NCBI RefSeq assembly: GCF_001854125.1
Contig: NZ_CP017715.1
Location: forward strand, 2,294,001 to 2,358,000
Direction of reading: 5' to 3'
Source of the DNA: Marinobacter salinus
GTDB taxonomy: Bacteria > Pseudomonadota > Gammaproteobacteria > Pseudomonadales > Oleiphilaceae
Length of the DNA stretch: 64,000 bases
Within the stretch, counting starts at the first letter, position 1. Each line of letters opens with the position of its first letter. Positions 8,781 through 18,025 of the stretch are shown in pieces. The notes under the pieces were generated by a model, which was not told the origin of the DNA, made no database searches, and was given only the letters and a program-made list of their open reading frames with translations. The position numbers and the translations under genes were made by a program.

Positions 8781-9518
8781 ATGAGAAAGACCGGAGCCCA
8801 CCGCTTTACGGGCTGGGCCCCAGCCATCAGCGCCGCGATATGCGCCCTGTTGGTCACCGCCCTCGCAGCGGCCAATGCACGGGCAGAATTACCCGCGGAG
8901 GATGCCGAAGGCTGGAGCCTGCACAAGGAAGAAGAAAATATCCGCGTTTACACAATCGACCAGGACCAATCCAGTTTCAAGGCATTCAAAGCAGTAGCGC
9001 TGCTGGATGTACCCATCGGAAACCTGATGGCGGTGATGGTCAACCCCCGGTCCTGTGTTGAGTGGGTGTACAACTGCACCGAGTCCTATGCCTTTGGCAA
9101 GGGCAGCTTTCACGACCGTTACGCCTATTCCGTGAATGATATGCCCTGGCCGGTGACTGACCGGGATTACGTGCTCCGAATCCGGACCTATGGCGACGAA
9201 ACGTCCGGCGAAATCATTATGGATCTGAATGCGACGCCTAACCAGCGGGCCGAGAATGATAACCGTGTCCGGGTAGACCGTTCAGACACACTTTACCGTT
9301 TTATCCCCGAGGGCGATCAAACCCGTATGATCTGGGTTCAGCATACCGACCCCAATGGCGCGCTGCCCGGCTGGCTGGTTAATTCGTTACTGGTGGACAT
9401 TCCAGTCCGTTCGCTTCAGGCACTTGAGAAGGTTGCTGCAACAGAACCTTATCAGGGGTTCAGACTTGTGTACGATGCGGATGGCCACCTTATCGATGTG
9501 CGCCTTTCAGACGGCTGA
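8781..9518 (+). CDS. START-domain protein, exported
   Basis: About 245 residues. A signal peptide or single N-terminal membrane helix (ISAAICALLVTALAAANARAE) precedes a START/polyketide cyclase-like lipid-binding domain. Family landmarks are GWSLHKEEENIRVYT, NPRSCVEWVYNCTES, YSVNDMPWPVTDRDYV and WVQHTDPNGALPGWLVN. Such proteins bind a hydrophobic ligand; the ligand is unknown. I chose the ATG with AAGGAAG eight bases upstream over a GTG three codons earlier. The CBS gene follows on the same strand. Confidence 0.85.
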   Translation: MRKTGAHRFTGWAPAISAAICALLVTALAAANARAELPAEDAEGWSLHKEEENIRVYTIDQDQSSFKAFKAVALLDVPIGNLMAVMVNPRSCVEWVYNCTESYAFGKGSFHDRYAYSVNDMPWPVTDRDYVLRIRTYGDETSGEIIMDLNATPNQRAENDNRVRVDRSDTLYRFIPEGDQTRMIWVQHTDPNGALPGWLVNSLLVDIPVRSLQALEKVAATEPYQGFRLVYDADGHLIDVRLSDG

Positions 9519-9586
9519 GGGGATGACGTGTCCCGGAGGACGCGTTAAGCTTTAGCAAAAGGAACCCCAGAGACAGGCCCAGCCAA

Positions 9587-10078
9587 ATGACGGTTCTCGC
9601 ATTCGAGATCATGACTCCAAGTATCAAGGCAGTACCTCAGTCCTGGACCATGGACAGGCTCGCCCGATTTCTCACAGACAACGAAATTACCGGCAGCCCG
9701 GTTACCGATGAGAACGGCGATATCGTCGGGATTGCGACACTCAAAGACATCACCGAATTCCGCTGGAACGCCAACAGGTCCGAACCCGACGCCCTGCTCA
9801 CCCCGGAAGAAGAGCAGGAAGCCCGCCGCCTGCGAATGGTGATCTTCGAAGAAATGGGCAAGGTCCCGGTGGAAGTCCGGGACATTATGACGCCCAGCGT
9901 TTTATCGGTTGACGAACAGACCCCTGTGCGCGACATTGCCAATATCATGATGCGCGAGCACCTGCACCGGATCTTCGTCACGAAAGGCTCAAAAATTACC
10001 GGTATCATAACAACTTACGATATGCTGAAACTGATTTCGGAAAAGGAACTCACGCAACGCTGCGCCCTAAACGACTGA
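9587..10078 (+). CDS. Tandem CBS-domain protein
   Basis: A 163-residue cytoplasmic protein made of two CBS domains (about residues 5 to 60 and 100 to 158), a module that binds adenosyl ligands and works as an energy or ligand sensor. The text ITGSPVTDENGDIVGIATLKDI and VRDIMTPSVLSVDEQTPVRD are typical. No catalytic domain is attached, so it must act on a partner that is not identifiable from its neighbours. Confidence 0.88.
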   Translation: MTVLAFEIMTPSIKAVPQSWTMDRLARFLTDNEITGSPVTDENGDIVGIATLKDITEFRWNANRSEPDALLTPEEEQEARRLRMVIFEEMGKVPVEVRDIMTPSVLSVDEQTPVRDIANIMMREHLHRIFVTKGSKITGIITTYDMLKLISEKELTQRCALND

Positions 10079-10102
10079 GCCACCAGAGAGGTAGCGCCCC
10101 CT

Positions 10103-11488
10103 ATGCCCAGAGCACCGCAAGCTCGCAAAAAGATGTATGTCCTCGACACCAACGTCCTGATCCACGACCCCAACGCCCTCCTGAACTTTGAAGAACACGA
10201 TGTCATCATCCCGATGACGGTCCTCGAAGAACTCGATAGCCTGAAATCCGGCAAACAGGCGGTGGCAGCGGATTGTCGCCAGGCCATCCGCAACATCGAC
10301 AAGCTGCTGGGTGATGCAACTCCCAAGGACATCGAAAAAGGCGTTCCCATCGTTCGGGGAAATAAAGCAGCCCCCCTGGGCAAGCTGCTTATCTTGATGA
10401 GCACGGAGCATTTGAACTCCCACTCACTGCCCGAACATCTGAACGACAACAAGATCATCAATACCCTGGCGGCCCTCCAGAACAAGCACAAAGCCCGGGA
10501 CATCATCCTGGTGAGCAAGGACATCAACATGCGCCTCAAGGCGCGCGGCTTCGGGGTTGAAGCACAGGACTACCATAACGATCAGCTGATTGATGACATC
10601 GACCTGTTGCCCAAGGGTTATCGGGAATTTCCAAACTCCTTCTGGGACACCATTGAAAAAGTCGAAACCGTACAACGGGAAGGTATTACCGAACACATCC
10701 TCAAGCGCGAGGGTGAGCTGGCGAGGCTCAACATCAACGAGTTTGTCATTGATCAACAAGGTTTTGTCGGAAAGGTTTCAGATCTCTCGGACACCCAGAT
10801 TGTGATCCGGGACCTGCATCAGCACGATCTGATGAACGAGGAAGTGTGGGGGCTCGTGCCGCGGGATATCTATCAGGCCCTGGCCCTCAACCTGTTGCTG
10901 GATCCCGACGTCCACCTGGTTAACCTGACGGGTTCCGCAGGGTCCGGTAAAACCATTCTGGCCCTCGCCGCCTGTATCGAGATGACTGTCGCCAGCAAGC
11001 TGTACAAGCGCATCATCGCGACTCGCTCCACCCAGGGACTGGACGAGGATATCGGCTTCCTGCCCGGGACCGAAGCCGAGAAGATGGAGCCGTGGCTGGG
11101 CGCTATTGTCGACAACCTCGAAGCGCTCCACGAGGACGATGAGAACATGACCGCCAGCGTTGACTACATCCTCAGCAAGGTCCCGTTGCACTTCAAGTCC
11201 ATGAACTATATCCGCGGGCGCAGTTTCCAGCACAGCCTGATCATCATTGACGAGTCCCAGAACCTGACCCCGCATCAGATCAAGACCATCATTACCCGAG
11301 CCGGTAATGGCTCCAAGGTAATCTGTCTGGGCAACCTGGCCCAGATCGACACACCGTACCTGAGCGCCTTGAGTTCCGGCCTGACCTACATGACCGAACG
11401 CTTCAAGAGCTTTCGGCATGGCGCGCACATCCACTTGCAGGGCGTGCCACGTTCGGTTCTGGCGGAATTCGCTGAAGCCAACCTCTGA
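10103..11488 (+). CDS. PhoH-family ATPase with N-terminal PIN domain
   Basis: A 461-residue protein of the PhoH2/YlaK type: an N-terminal PIN ribonuclease domain (YVLDTNVLIHDPNALLNF, residues 9 to 26, with later acidic residues) fused to a PhoH ATPase domain with Walker A GSAGSGKT and Walker B LIIIDESQNLTPHQ. Members couple RNA cleavage to ATP hydrolysis. The gene lies 24 bp after the CBS gene and ends at a strong bidirectional terminator. Confidence 0.92.
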   Translation: MPRAPQARKKMYVLDTNVLIHDPNALLNFEEHDVIIPMTVLEELDSLKSGKQAVAADCRQAIRNIDKLLGDATPKDIEKGVPIVRGNKAAPLGKLLILMSTEHLNSHSLPEHLNDNKIINTLAALQNKHKARDIILVSKDINMRLKARGFGVEAQDYHNDQLIDDIDLLPKGYREFPNSFWDTIEKVETVQREGITEHILKREGELARLNINEFVIDQQGFVGKVSDLSDTQIVIRDLHQHDLMNEEVWGLVPRDIYQALALNLLLDPDVHLVNLTGSAGSGKTILALAACIEMTVASKLYKRIIATRSTQGLDEDIGFLPGTEAEKMEPWLGAIVDNLEALHEDDENMTASVDYILSKVPLHFKSMNYIRGRSFQHSLIIIDESQNLTPHQIKTIITRAGNGSKVICLGNLAQIDTPYLSALSSGLTYMTERFKSFRHGAHIHLQGVPRSVLAEFAEANL

Positions 11489-11489
11489 T

Positions 11490-11535
11490 GCCGACACAAA
11501 AAACCGGGGTGAGAACCCCGGTTTTTTGTGTCGGC
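11490..11535. terminator. Bidirectional terminator between phoH-like and chemoreceptor genes
   Basis: A perfect 21-bp inverted repeat with a GAGA loop. The arms contain CCGGGG flanked by A6 and T6 runs, so either strand gives a GC stem followed by a U-run. It separates two convergent genes and should end both transcripts. Confidence 0.93.
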
Positions 11536-11542
11536 CTGTCAG

Positions 11543-13237
11543 TTACACGCGATAACGACCCACCTGTTCCGACATCTCTGCCGCCAGGGTTTTCAGTCGC
11601 TGGGTAGCAATCCCCGCCCGACGTGTTCCCTGGGAGGTCTGTTCAGTTATGGCAACGATTTCGTGAACATTCTCGTTGATGGTTTCGGAGACGCTGGTCT
11701 GCTCTTCGGCGGCACTGGCGATCTGGGTGTTCATCTCATTAATAGTTCCCACAGCCTTATTGATCCGCTGCAGAGCATCGCTCACCTGACGTGTCTCCAC
11801 AACAGTGGCCTCACTGCGTTCATTGATCGCACCAATCAGCTTTACCGCGTTGCCGGCACCCGCCTGTAACCTCTCAATCGTGTCCTGAATTTCCTGGGTA
11901 CTCTTTTGCGTCCGGCTCGCCAGGGTACGAACTTCATCCGCGACCACCGCGAAACCCCGGCCCGCCTCACCAGCCCTGGCCGCCTCGATGGCTGCATTCA
12001 GGGCCAGCAGGTTCGTCTGATCGGCAATTTCCCTGATAACTTCCAGAACGTTGTCGATCTTGCGGGAATCCGCCCCAAGCTTCTCAATAACCTTAACGCC
12101 CTCTTCCACCTGTTCGGAAAGGCCGCCAATCACTTCGATGGATTGATGCACCATACCCTGGGCGTCGCATACCTGGACATTGGCGTGGTCTGCGGCATCA
12201 GAGGCTTCGCTGGCATTGTTGGCGACTTCCTGGGCCGCGGCCGTCATCTCATTCATGGCAGTCGCCACCTGGTCGCTCTCGGACTTCTGACGCTCCACGC
12301 CTTGCTCTGCCTCGCCCATTATCTGGTTCAGCTCTTCAGAGGCTTCATTGAGCGTGCGTGTGGAGGAAAGAACCCGTTCCACCAACCCGTGCACCTGATC
12401 GGCAAAACTGTTAAACGCGGTAGCCAGTTGGCTAAGCTCGTCCTTGCCGTCCATTTCCAGCCGACGTGTCAGGTCGCCATCGCCGCTCGCAATGTCGTTC
12501 ATGGCAGTCACTGCCGATTTCAGCGGCCGGATAATGCTGCGCACGACGATCAGAGCCAGAAATACGATGATCGCCAATGCAATCAGCGAGGTCGTGACTG
12601 AGCCGATCACCGCGTCGGAAAGCGCCTCCCCTACTTTGCTATCCATAGCATTAACCTGGTTTTCCAGACCATCTACCCAGAACCCTGTACCGATCATGAC
12701 GTTCCATTTCGGCAGCATTTCGGCGTAACCAAGCTTAGGCGCTACTTTACCGGTGTCGCTATTCTGCCACCCATAGGAAACGTAGCCACCGCCGCTGCGT
12801 GCCGCTTTTACAAGTTCGCGAATCAGATAAGTGCCATTGGGATCCTGAAAATCCCAGAGGTTCTTGCCTTCCAGGGAAGGCTTTACACCATGCATGACAT
12901 TCACGCCGTTGGTGTCATAGGCGAACATGTAACCGGCATTGTCAGAATCGTTAAAGCGCAGCTGGCGCAGAATTTCCCAGGCCTGCTCACGAATATCAGG
13001 GTTATCAGCTGATCCCGGCTGACTGTAAAGGTGGGCAATTGAGGTACGAGCCAGCTCCAGATAGTTTTTTAGCTCCTGACGCTTACTCTCCTCCATATCG
13101 GAGGAAAAGCTGGCCACCGCGCCATCACCAATTTCTCGGGCCTGATTCAGGTTATAGGTGGTCAGGAACGCAGTGAGCACAATCACCGGCACCAGCGCCA
13201 GCAACAGCACTCGAGTCTGTATCGTCAGATTTTTCAT
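11543..13237 (-). CDS. Methyl-accepting chemotaxis protein with Cache sensor
   Basis: A 564-residue membrane chemoreceptor. A first membrane helix ([18 protein letters not shown]), then a periplasmic single-Cache domain ([18 protein letters not shown] to [12 protein letters not shown]), a second helix, a HAMP region ([20 protein letters not shown]) and a cytoplasmic signalling domain with the conserved hairpin [20 protein letters not shown]. It signals to CheA/CheW and is adapted by methylation. The ligand is unknown; this Cache type often senses small organic acids. I chose the ATG giving MKNLTIQTR; earlier in-frame codons add an unlikely extension. No che genes are nearby. Confidence 0.92.
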   Translation of the reverse strand: MKNLTIQTRVLLLALVPVIVLTAFLTTYNLNQAREIGDGAVASFSSDMEESKRQELKNYLELARTSIAHLYSQPGSADNPDIREQAWEILRQLRFNDSDNAGYMFAYDTNGVNVMHGVKPSLEGKNLWDFQDPNGTYLIRELVKAARSGGGYVSYGWQNSDTGKVAPKLGYAEMLPKWNVMIGTGFWVDGLENQVNAMDSKVGEALSDAVIGSVTTSLIALAIIVFLALIVVRSIIRPLKSAVTAMNDIASGDGDLTRRLEMDGKDELSQLATAFNSFADQVHGLVERVLSSTRTLNEASEELNQIMGEAEQGVERQKSESDQVATAMNEMTAAAQEVANNASEASDAADHANVQVCDAQGMVHQSIEVIGGLSEQVEEGVKVIEKLGADSRKIDNVLEVIREIADQTNLLALNAAIEAARAGEAGRGFAVVADEVRTLASRTQKSTQEIQDTIERLQAGAGNAVKLIGAINERSEATVVETRQVSDALQRINKAVGTINEMNTQIASAAEEQTSVSETINENVHEIVAITEQTSQGTRRAGIATQRLKTLAAEMSEQVGRYRV

Positions 13238-13376
13238 GGCAGGAATGTCTTCTGTCTGTTCCAGGGAACGGCCGGATACTCCGGCCCTTGGCAAAGGAGC
13301 GCGATGCTACAGAAGACCGAGGAAAAATATCATCGAGGGTACTGCGTATTTTGTATACAGAGTGTAACTGTCCAGG

Positions 13377-14804
13377 TTACTGCCCGGATGGCAATCGAAC
13401 CGTGACGATAGCTCCCTGCCCGCCCTTCCGATCGTTAATGGAGATACTGCCGCCCATCCCCAATATCAGCGTCCGGGCAATCGCCAGACCGAGTCCGGCT
13501 CCTCCGCTCTCCCGGCTGCGGGACGCTTCCACCCGGAAGAAGGGCTCAAAGACCTTTTCACGAAGCTCGCCGGGAATGCCCGGCCCGTGATCGGCAATGG
13601 TAATCGACACCCAGCCAGACTCGGTCGACAGAGAGACATCTGCCTGCTCTCCATATTTAACGGCATTCTCAATAAGGTTCCGAATAGCCCTGCGCACAGC
13701 TTCGGGGCGGCCGACCAGAACGCAACGGGGAAGTTCGTTGCAGCTAACCGGCATGCCAATTTCGGCGAGATCGTCACAAAGGCTTTCCAGCAGAGCGCTG
13801 AGATCGTAACGTCGACCGGATTCCGAGGCGCTGCCACGAATAAATTCCAGGGTATCTTCCGCCAGGCTTTGCATCTCCGCCAGATTCTCCAATAAGCGGT
13901 TTCGGTCCTCCCCCTCCGGCAGCATTTCAACCCGCAACCGCATCGCGGTCACCGGTGTTCGCAGATCATGAGCCAGTGCAGCCAGCAGGCGCGCTTTTTC
14001 GTCCTGGGAACGACCCACCTGAACCTGCATATGGTTAAAGGCACGGATAACATCCCGGATATCGTCCGGGCCCTGTTCGGGCAACTGCCTCGGGTTACCC
14101 CGGGAGAATGCCTGGGCGGCCTCCCTCAACCGGCGAACCGGTGCAAGGATATAGCGAATGGCAAACAACACCGCCGAAACCAGAAGGATTGCCGTTATTC
14201 CTGCGCCCATCAGCGCCGCCTTTAGCCAGAGCCAGGACGGTTGCGGCGGGCTCGCAACCGCATTCAGCCATTCGCCATCGGCCAGTTCGAGAGAGAGTTC
14301 AAGCACTGGGGGACAATCCATTTTCCGCATGCGCTTGCGCCAGTCCTCGTGATACTCATCGATCAGGTCCCCGCCTCGGTAATGATGCTCGTCATGCTCA
14401 TGGTCATCGTCCTCACCTCTTTCACAGCGGTCATCATCCACCAGAATCCTCGTATGGAGGGCTTCGCTCCCCGGAACTAGGTTGGCCAGCGGTCCCTCAG
14501 ACAGTAACCACTCAGAAAAAGGCGTCGAAACATCGGTGGGAAGCGCCGGGACACTGTCACTCGAAAGTGTCAGCATGGGATCCTCAAGTGCCACCAGCGC
14601 GCGCTCCCGGTCCTCAGGCGCCATGACATCCACCAGTGAATACGCATTGCCAACCCGATTCAACAGAGTGTTGAGCCCTGCGGTCTGCAGCGCCCCCTGG
14701 CGTTCATTCACCATGATCCAGAAAGTAATACCCTGGGCCGCGAGCATCATGACGATGACCAGCACTACCAGTTGACTAGCCGCGCGGCGGGGCAGCAATC
14801 CCAT
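13377..14804 (-). CDS. OmpR-class sensor histidine kinase with acidic, His-rich periplasmic loop
   Basis: A 475-residue inner-membrane kinase. Helix 1 (QLVVLVIVMMLAAQGITFWI), a periplasmic domain to about residue 180, helix 2, HAMP, the HisKA box LAALAHDLRTPVTAMRLRVE with the phosphorylated His, an N box (RNLIENAVKYG) and G boxes (DHGPGIPG, GGAGLGLAIA). The periplasmic loop holds a stretch very rich in Asp, Glu and His (14343 to 14438) that could bind metal cations. The ATG starts 2 bp after the regulator's stop codon. The pair faces a PepSY/cytochrome b561 gene pair. Confidence 0.93.
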   Translation of the reverse strand: MGLLPRRAASQLVVLVIVMMLAAQGITFWIMVNERQGALQTAGLNTLLNRVGNAYSLVDVMAPEDRERALVALEDPMLTLSSDSVPALPTDVSTPFSEWLLSEGPLANLVPGSEALHTRILVDDDRCERGEDDDHEHDEHHYRGGDLIDEYHEDWRKRMRKMDCPPVLELSLELADGEWLNAVASPPQPSWLWLKAALMGAGITAILLVSAVLFAIRYILAPVRRLREAAQAFSRGNPRQLPEQGPDDIRDVIRAFNHMQVQVGRSQDEKARLLAALAHDLRTPVTAMRLRVEMLPEGEDRNRLLENLAEMQSLAEDTLEFIRGSASESGRRYDLSALLESLCDDLAEIGMPVSCNELPRCVLVGRPEAVRRAIRNLIENAVKYGEQADVSLSTESGWVSITIADHGPGIPGELREKVFEPFFRVEASRSRESGGAGLGLAIARTLILGMGGSISINDRKGGQGAIVTVRLPSGQ

Positions 14805-14805
14805 G

Positions 14806-15531
14806 TCAGCCAGCCTCCACGGATGCGGTCCACTGATAACCTCCACCCCAGACCGTCTTGATCAACTCGGGGTTACGCGGATCTTTTTCCAGCTTGCGGC
14901 GAAGTCGACTCACCCGATTGTCAATACTTCGCTCGAATGGCGAAGCCTCACGACCTTCCGCGAGATCCAGCAGGCGATCGCGGGAGAGAACCCGGCCGGC
15001 ATGGTTCAGGAACACCAGAAGAAGGTTGAATTCTGCGGTGCTGAGGGCCACCTCGACGCCGTCCGGATCGGTCAGGCGTCGGCGGTCAACATCGAGGTGC
15101 CAGCCATTAAACGCCAGTTGCTGACCAGACACTTCGCCCCTTCTGGGCGGAAGTGCCTCCACCCGCCGAAGAACAGACTTGATTCTCGCCAATACCTCTC
15201 GCGGGTTAAACGGTTTGGTGACATAGTCATCGGCCCCCATTTCCAGCCCGATAATCTTGTCCGTGTCTTCACCCATGGCAGTCAAAAGAATCACCGGTAG
15301 TGATGTGTGCTCTCTCAGGAACCGGCAAAGCACCAGTCCATCGTCCCCTGGCATCATAATGTCCAGCAAGACAAGACTGATGCGGTGGTTTCGGAGCTGA
15401 TTTTTCATGGCTGCGCCATCGCCAGCCAACACCACCCTAAAACCGTGATCGCTCAGGTACCGACCCAAAAGGTCTCGAATCTCCCGGTGATCATCAACCA
15501 CCAGGATCTGCGGGTTCTGATCCTCGTTCAT
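14806..15531 (-). CDS. OmpR/PhoB-family response regulator
   Basis: A 241-residue regulator. The receiver domain (ILVVDDHREIRDLLGRYL; phosphoacceptor Asp in LVLLDIMMPGDDG; Lys in DDYVTKPFNP) is followed by a winged-helix DNA-binding domain (LSTAEFNLLLVFLNHAGRVL, RSIDNRVSRLRRKLE). Two adjacent ATG codons fit; the second (15531) has better spacing from AAAGAGA. It is cotranscribed with the kinase downstream. Repeated GCGACAA elements in the divergent intergenic region are the likely target. Confidence 0.93.
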   Translation of the reverse strand: MNEDQNPQILVVDDHREIRDLLGRYLSDHGFRVVLAGDGAAMKNQLRNHRISLVLLDIMMPGDDGLVLCRFLREHTSLPVILLTAMGEDTDKIIGLEMGADDYVTKPFNPREVLARIKSVLRRVEALPPRRGEVSGQQLAFNGWHLDVDRRRLTDPDGVEVALSTAEFNLLLVFLNHAGRVLSRDRLLDLAEGREASPFERSIDNRVSRLRRKLEKDPRNPELIKTVWGGGYQWTASVEAG

Positions 15532-15601
15532 CATTCTCTTTGGCACGTCCGACTTGTTGGAAAAGTATAAGGCCCGAAAGAGACAGTATGGGAGCCGAAT
15601 G

Positions 15602-15680
15602 TGTCGCAGCCTGTCGCCACACTCTTGCCTGCGACAATTTGCGACAAAATTACCCGCAGCCCGACAAACTTTAGCGACAA
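15602..15680. promoter_or_regulatory. Array of GCGACAA half-sites between the two-component system and PepSY gene
   Basis: Two plus-strand copies, GCGACAATTT and GCGACAAAAT, stand exactly 10 bp apart (15631 and 15641). Two minus-strand copies (TGTCGCA at 15602 and TGTCGCC at 15612) are also 10 bp apart. Two more lie at 15661 (CCGACAA) and 15674 (GCGACAA). Direct repeats with a helical-turn period are the usual binding form of OmpR/PhoB regulators. Control of both the regulator and the PepSY/cytochrome pair is inferred. Confidence 0.65.
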
Positions 15681-15776
15681 GGCCAAGGTTAACTGTATCC
15701 CTTGAACGGGCGCCGACTGCCAACCCTATGGACCGTTGAAGGCCCGCCATCATGACATATCCGGTAAAGGAGAATA

Positions 15777-16130
15777 TTGACCGTGACCCTATCCAGCGCC
15801 ATTAAGCGCCACCCATTTGCCGCCATCTCGGTGGCGGCAGTGATCAGCCTGGCACCCATCTATACGCTGGCAGGCAATGATTATGATGACCGAAACCGTC
15901 ACGACTGGGCCCACAGCAATATGGGAAAAAGCTATTCCATGGAGGAGATCCGTACCCTTGCGCGAGCCAATGCCCTGAAACGCTATGGCCCTGGTGCAAC
16001 CGCTACAATCATCGCCAATAAGGATAGCGACAGCTACAAGATCCAACTCAAAGATAGCCGGCACAATGTCGTTCAGGAAACCGAGGTGAATGTTCTCGGT
16101 CAGTTACAGCAACCATCAGACGCTAAATAA
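15777..16130 (+). CDS. PepSY-domain protein, exported
   Basis: A 117-residue protein with an N-terminal hydrophobic segment (HPFAAISVAAVISLAPIYTLAG), probably a signal peptide. A PepSY-like region follows: YSMEEIRTLARANALKRYGPGATATIIANKDSDSYKIQLKD. The start is TTG (15777), 4 bp after AAGGAG, or GTG two codons later. PepSY proteins next to a two-component system and a cytochrome b561 are a recurrent set in gammaproteobacteria. The role is probably periplasmic and linked to redox or metal stress, but it is not established. Confidence 0.75.
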   Translation: MTVTLSSAIKRHPFAAISVAAVISLAPIYTLAGNDYDDRNRHDWAHSNMGKSYSMEEIRTLARANALKRYGPGATATIIANKDSDSYKIQLKDSRHNVVQETEVNVLGQLQQPSDAK

Positions 16131-16143
16131 CGGAGGCAAGCCA

Positions 16144-16665
16144 ATGACATGGCTGGATTCTGAAAATCACTACGGTCTGGTTTCGCGTGTTATCCACTGG
16201 CTGATGGCCGCAGTACTGGTTTTTATGTTGCTCAGTGAGTGGTGGATGGAGGCACTGGAACATATCGCCGGTCTGTCCGGAATGGCCATCCATCAGGGCA
16301 CAGGCCTGGCACTGGCTGCGCTTCTCGGTGTACGACTGGTGTGGCGACTGATTAACCGTGGCCGTGTACAGCCGACACAGAGCTGGAAGCTGGCCGCACG
16401 GATTGGTCACCTCGCCCTCTATGGCCTGATGCTGATCATTCCGCTGACCGGCTTTCTGGCCGCATGGGGCAGCGGCCATGGCGTTGATTTCTTCGGACTG
16501 CACCTTATTTCTCCGGGGCCCGAAATGGAATGGCTCGAAGACGGTGGCGAGGAGGCTCACGAATTCACCACCACTCTTTTCTGGTTCGTGATTGCCGGCC
16601 ATGTTGCTGCGGCACTCTTTCATCAACACGTGAAAGGTGACGGCACCCTGCGGAAAATGGCTTGA
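16144..16665 (+). CDS. Cytochrome b561-family membrane protein
   Basis: A 173-residue four-helix membrane cytochrome. The conserved histidines for two b hemes sit in SRVIHWLMAAVLVFM, GMAIHQGTGLALAALLG, ARIGHLALYGLMLIIPLTG and VIAGHVAAALFHQHV. It should move electrons between the quinone pool or a periplasmic donor and an acceptor. The chosen ATG has GGAGG upstream and lies 13 bp after the PepSY stop, so the two form an operon controlled by the divergent regulator. Confidence 0.9.
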   Translation: MTWLDSENHYGLVSRVIHWLMAAVLVFMLLSEWWMEALEHIAGLSGMAIHQGTGLALAALLGVRLVWRLINRGRVQPTQSWKLAARIGHLALYGLMLIIPLTGFLAAWGSGHGVDFFGLHLISPGPEMEWLEDGGEEAHEFTTTLFWFVIAGHVAAALFHQHVKGDGTLRKMA

Positions 16666-16672
16666 ACGGGGC

Positions 16673-18025
16673 TCAGTCCTTGAACTCAGCCTTGTCCAGT
16701 CCGTGCTTCTTCATTTTGTCGTACAGGGTCTTTCGGGCGATGCCCAGCTGTACCATAGTGTCTTTGATGCTGCCGTGACTGGCATTGAGTGCGCTGATGA
16801 TTGCCGAGCGCTCAAACCCATCCATCATCTCGGACAAGGTTTGCCGGCCAGCGACGTTCGTCGGGCCGGCAGACTCACCTTCATCCAGTGACCCCGGGCC
16901 CAGCAACACATAGCGTTCTGCCAGGTTTCTCAGCTCCCGAACGTTACCTGGCCAGGAGTGCTGCATCAACCGCGCCGCCTGGCAGGCATCCACGGGAATG
17001 CTCTCACGGTCATATCGGGCAGCGGCAATCAGCACAAAATGGTGAAACAGCAGGGGAATGTCCTCCTTCCGCGCCCTGAGTGGCGGAATATCGACCTTGA
17101 CCACGTTCAGGCGGTAGTAGAGATCCGAACGGAATGCCCCTTCATCGCTGAGCGCCTTCAGGTCAGCCTTGGTGGCAGCAATAATCCGCACATCCACGTC
17201 CTGAACCTGATTGCTGCCCAACCGCTCAACTTTCTGCTCTTCCAGCACACGGAGCAGCTTTACCTGCAACGGCATGGGCATGCTCTCAACTTCGTCCAGA
17301 AACAGGGTGCCCTTGTGAGCGTGTTCAATCTTTCCGATCCGGCGTTTCTCAGCGCCGGTGAAAGCGCCAGCCTCATGACCAAAGAGCTCACTTTCAATCA
17401 GGTTTTCCGGAACAGCTCCGCAGTTAATCGCTACAAAATTATGGGCACTCCTCTGGCTGTTTTCATGAATATACCGAGCCAATGCATCTTTACCAGAGCC
17501 GGTTTCGCCGTGCAGAAGTATATTGGCAGAAATATCGAGTATCGGATCAATGGTCGCCATCACTTTCTGCATGATGGGTGAATCACCCAGCATTCGCGGA
17601 CCTGGGCGGGCCAACTGACGCAGTTGGGCTTTCAGCCGGCGATTTTCGAGAGCGAGGTGCCGCTTCTCCAGGGCATGGCGCAGAAGCTCAATCAACTCGT
17701 CGTGATCAAAGGGCTTTTCGATGAAGTCATAGGCCCCCTGCTGCATGGCGGTCACTGCGGTACTGATGTCCCCCTGTCCGGTAAGGATGATGACGGGAAT
17801 GGCATCATCCATCGAGCTCACCCTGTCCAGCATCTCCAGGCCGTCCATGCCTGGCATGTTGTAGTCACATAAAACCACACCCTCGTACTCCGGAGAAATC
17901 AGATCCAGGGCGGACTGCGCACCCTCAAAACAGGCCACAGACAGCTCTTCCAGAGTCAGGCTTTGGGCAATTGCCTTGCGAATATGCGGGTCATCATCCA
18001 CGAAAATTACTGAGGGTTCTGTCAT
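16673..18025 (-). CDS. DctD-like sigma54-dependent response regulator
   Basis: A 450-residue NtrC-class activator. The receiver has VIFVDDDPHIRKAIAQ and phosphoacceptor VVLCDYNMPGMDG. The AAA+ domain has Walker A GETGSGKD and the sigma54-contact loop GAFTGA (in HEAGAFTGAEKRR), and there is a C-terminal Fis-type HTH (IKDTMVQLGIARKTLYDKMKK). It overlaps the sensor gene by 4 bp. A sigma54 promoter with an upstream repeat array in front of the TAXI gene, 5 kb away on the same strand, is the obvious target. DctD homology suggests response to a transported organic acid. Confidence 0.92.
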   Translation of the reverse strand: MTEPSVIFVDDDPHIRKAIAQSLTLEELSVACFEGAQSALDLISPEYEGVVLCDYNMPGMDGLEMLDRVSSMDDAIPVIILTGQGDISTAVTAMQQGAYDFIEKPFDHDELIELLRHALEKRHLALENRRLKAQLRQLARPGPRMLGDSPIMQKVMATIDPILDISANILLHGETGSGKDALARYIHENSQRSAHNFVAINCGAVPENLIESELFGHEAGAFTGAEKRRIGKIEHAHKGTLFLDEVESMPMPLQVKLLRVLEEQKVERLGSNQVQDVDVRIIAATKADLKALSDEGAFRSDLYYRLNVVKVDIPPLRARKEDIPLLFHHFVLIAAARYDRESIPVDACQAARLMQHSWPGNVRELRNLAERYVLLGPGSLDEGESAGPTNVAGRQTLSEMMDGFERSAIISALNASHGSIKDTMVQLGIARKTLYDKMKKHGLDKAEFKD

